The notes beneath the pieces are model-generated. The model worked only from the letters and a program-made list of their open reading frames with translations. It was not told where the DNA came from and did not search any database. Below are positions 35,496-36,872 of a stretch of DNA of 36,872 nucleotides, piece after piece; the stretch's first letter is position 1; every line of letters starts with the position of its first letter. The position numbers and the translations under genes are program-made. The stretch is from Candidatus Zixiibacteriota bacterium (lineage in GTDB: Bacteria; Zixibacteria; MSB-5A5; GN15; FEB-12): assembly GCA_024278935.1 (NCBI GenBank), contig JAJRSF010000061.1, forward strand, positions 1 to 36,872, written 5' to 3'.

Positions 35496-36185
35496 TTACA
35501 AAACGCCTATTACGCTTAAAAAACTTCCACCAACATTAAAACAGCAATGCACAAGTATTGCCGGAACCAAGCTGTTCGTTTTTTCTCTTTGGTACCCAGC
35601 AATAAGCCCTAATATAAATGAGAAGAAAACTATTATTGATACTGTAATAATATCAACACCTAGTGTTAGAATTGCGAAATGCATAGCACCAAAGAATAAT
35701 GCCCCGACTATAACCGGTAAACTAATATGGCAGTCTGATATTTTCAGACCAAGATTTTTGAGTGGCGATAAGAACCCTTGTATCAATCCGCGGGTCAATA
35801 CTTCTTCGCATATAGAAGCCCCAAACCAGATATACAGAATTATTTCAAAGGTAGAACAATTATTAGTCAGCATGCTTGGGTTTTTCTCAACTAAGAGTTC
35901 TCCAAGAAGAGATGAGCTTAACCCTATTGCAAGACTGATTAATATAATTTTAAAAATCGGGAAATCTAAACTCCACGAAAAACCATACTCTTTAAACTTT
36001 CCTTTACTAAGCAATGCTATAAATAAGATTGAAAACAGAATCATTGTTGTATGCTGTATAGAATTTTCCAAAAATGCAATATCTTTAATATACTCTGATA
36101 TAGTCATCATTAACATACCGGAAAAAGCTAATACTAAAAGACCTAACAGAATCGCACTTGCTGTTCTAAAGCATGGGGTTTTCAT
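35496..36185 (-). CDS. CPBP-family (CAAX-type) intramembrane metalloprotease
   Basis: 229 residues with six to eight membrane helices. The three family motifs are present: EEVLTRG with Glu127-Glu128 and Arg132, FFGAMHF, and the final HCCFN (HxxxN). These residues form the metal site of the Rce1/CPBP proteases in the membrane plane. Bacterial members serve in bacteriocin immunity or processing, or have unknown substrates; no bacteriocin gene is visible beside it. Monocistronic on the minus strand between the rpsA terminator and the dispersed repeat. Confidence 0.92.
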   Translation of the reverse strand: MKTPCFRTASAILLGLLVLAFSGMLMMTISEYIKDIAFLENSIQHTTMILFSILFIALLSKGKFKEYGFSWSLDFPIFKIILISLAIGLSSSLLGELLVEKNPSMLTNNCSTFEIILYIWFGASICEEVLTRGLIQGFLSPLKNLGLKISDCHISLPVIVGALFFGAMHFAILTLGVDIITVSIIVFFSFILGLIAGYQREKTNSLVPAILVHCCFNVGGSFLSVIGVL

Positions 36186-36275
36186 ACTCTATACTCTCAC
36201 CTTGTAAGTTTATATCTTATGAATATCAATACGAAGATATAAGACAATTTGTTCCATGTAAAAAAGCTTACAAAA

Positions 36276-36304
36276 AAAGGCGGGACCAAATTGGTCTCGC
36301 CTTT
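36276..36304 (-). terminator. Rho-independent terminator after rpsA
   Basis: On the minus strand AAAGGCGAGACCAA pairs with TTGGTCCCGCCTTT (one G-T pair) and runs into TTTTTTTT-like sequence (complement of 36272-36278). It lies 26 bp beyond the rpsA stop. Confidence 0.88.
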
Positions 36305-36329
36305 CGTATATGTAAAATCAAATAATCTC

Positions 36330-36872
36330 TTATTCAGATTTTTCTGTATCGACTGCGTCGTCAGCTTTCGCATCATCAGCTTTTGCGTCGTCAGCTTTCG
36401 CTTCTTCAGCAGGGGCATCATCAGCTTTGTCAGCTGCAGGTGCTTCTTTTGCTTCTTCCACTTTAGCAGGAGCAGGTTCAACTTTGTCAACTTTTGCTTC
36501 TTTGGCAGGAGTTTCTTCCACTTTAGCAGCAGCTTCTTTTAAAGCATCAGGCATAGCGTCAGCCATAGCAGATGTTGATTCATTGCCTTCATGTTTGGCA
36601 AGGAATTCATCGAGTTCACCCTGTTCGCGATTTTTGTAATACGCTTCAACAGAAAGAACCACTTTGTGCTGTTTGCGATCAAATTCAATTACGGATAAAG
36701 GAATTTCTTCGCCGGCAGCAAATGCTGTGGATGCATCGGATAAGCCTTTTTTGCCAAGTTGGGCAGTTGGGACGAACCCTTCAACAGTACCATCTAAATC
36801 AACAACAACACCACGGTCCATTACTTTTGTAATAGTTCCAAGACATTCTGTACCGGTTGCATATTTTTCAGC
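36330..36872 (-). CDS. rpsA: Ribosomal protein S1, C-terminal part (gene continues past window end)
   Basis: 180 residues, open to the end of the window, so the start is missing. Residues 1-75 are one S1 RNA-binding repeat (ECLGTITKVMDRGVVVDLDGTVEGFVPTAQL ... LSVIEFDRKQHKVVLSVEAY), followed by NREQGELDEFLAKHEG, the usual end of the last repeat in bacterial S1. The remaining ~85 residues are an Ala/Asp/Glu/Lys-rich disordered tail with tandem KADDA repeats, DNA period 15 bp (about 36351-36425), ending DTEKSE. S1 recruits mRNA to the 30S subunit. Another multi-S1 protein is possible, but the repeat type and terminator context favour rpsA. Confidence 0.88.
   Translation of the reverse strand, partial: AEKYATGTECLGTITKVMDRGVVVDLDGTVEGFVPTAQLGKKGLSDASTAFAAGEEIPLSVIEFDRKQHKVVLSVEAYYKNREQGELDEFLAKHEGNESTSAMADAMPDALKEAAAKVEETPAKEAKVDKVEPAPAKVEEAKEAPAADKADDAPAEEAKADDAKADDAKADDAVDTEKSE

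Overview
The window is AT-rich chromosomal DNA from a Gram-negative bacterium. Evidence for an outer membrane is an OmpA-type lipoprotein, a run of signal-peptide-bearing proteins that look like beta-barrels, and a Cys-anchored surface lipoprotein. Housekeeping genes (rarA, htpX, rlmD, yajC-def-fmt-rng, lon, nnr, ychF, 3' end of rpsA) dominate. Shine-Dalgarno motifs of the AGGAG type are common, TTG and GTG starts are used, and a few genes have no Shine-Dalgarno at all. The mixture (DUF2953 plus GerW next to Gram-negative envelope genes, a YchF with an unusual P-loop, a DUF885 peptidase) suggests an uncultivated lineage, perhaps near the FCB group. The sequence alone does not settle the phylum.

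Layout. 1-6 kb: the end of an unrecognised gene, convergent with a 1300-residue multi-PAS/GAF sensor histidine kinase, then rarA. 6.4-16.6 kb (+ strand): a DAACS-type symporter with a long disordered tail; a tightly packed run htpX, CNNM/CorC protein, YqaA/VTT membrane protein, DinB-like protein, zinc-type CDF exporter, rlmD; and a secreted DUF885 peptidase closed by a strong terminator. 16.6-20 kb: an accessory stretch with an orphan 231-residue protein, a TfoX-N protein, a small membrane protein, a dense block of palindromes and dispersed repeats, and an HNH endonuclease gene. 20-25 kb: DUF2953-GerW pair, then the translation/RNA operon yajC-def-fmt-rng. 25.2-28.7 kb: OmpA-like lipoprotein and four exported, putatively outer-membrane proteins arranged as two pairs of tandem paralogues. 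28.7-33.9 kb (- strand): ychF, lon and nnr. 33.9-36.9 kb (- strand): a multidomain surface lipoprotein, a CPBP protease and the C-terminus of ribosomal protein S1.

The main unexplained signals are these. (1) Two genes, CNNM and HNH, are each interrupted by the same event: a -1 shift at a run of exactly eight adenines, in the correct phase for a classical slippery heptamer. (2) Tandem hairpin repeats with a shared CTGAACCAGA junction lie directly upstream of yajC (five units) and htpX (two to three units). (3) A dispersed ~90-bp composite repeat occurs at 18.2 and 35.4 kb. (4) The HNH gene is bracketed by inverted REP-like palindromes. (5) ychF has a promoter so close to its start codon that the mRNA is predicted to be leaderless. 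I saw no CRISPR array, tRNA, rRNA, complete insertion sequence or recognisable multi-gene defence system.
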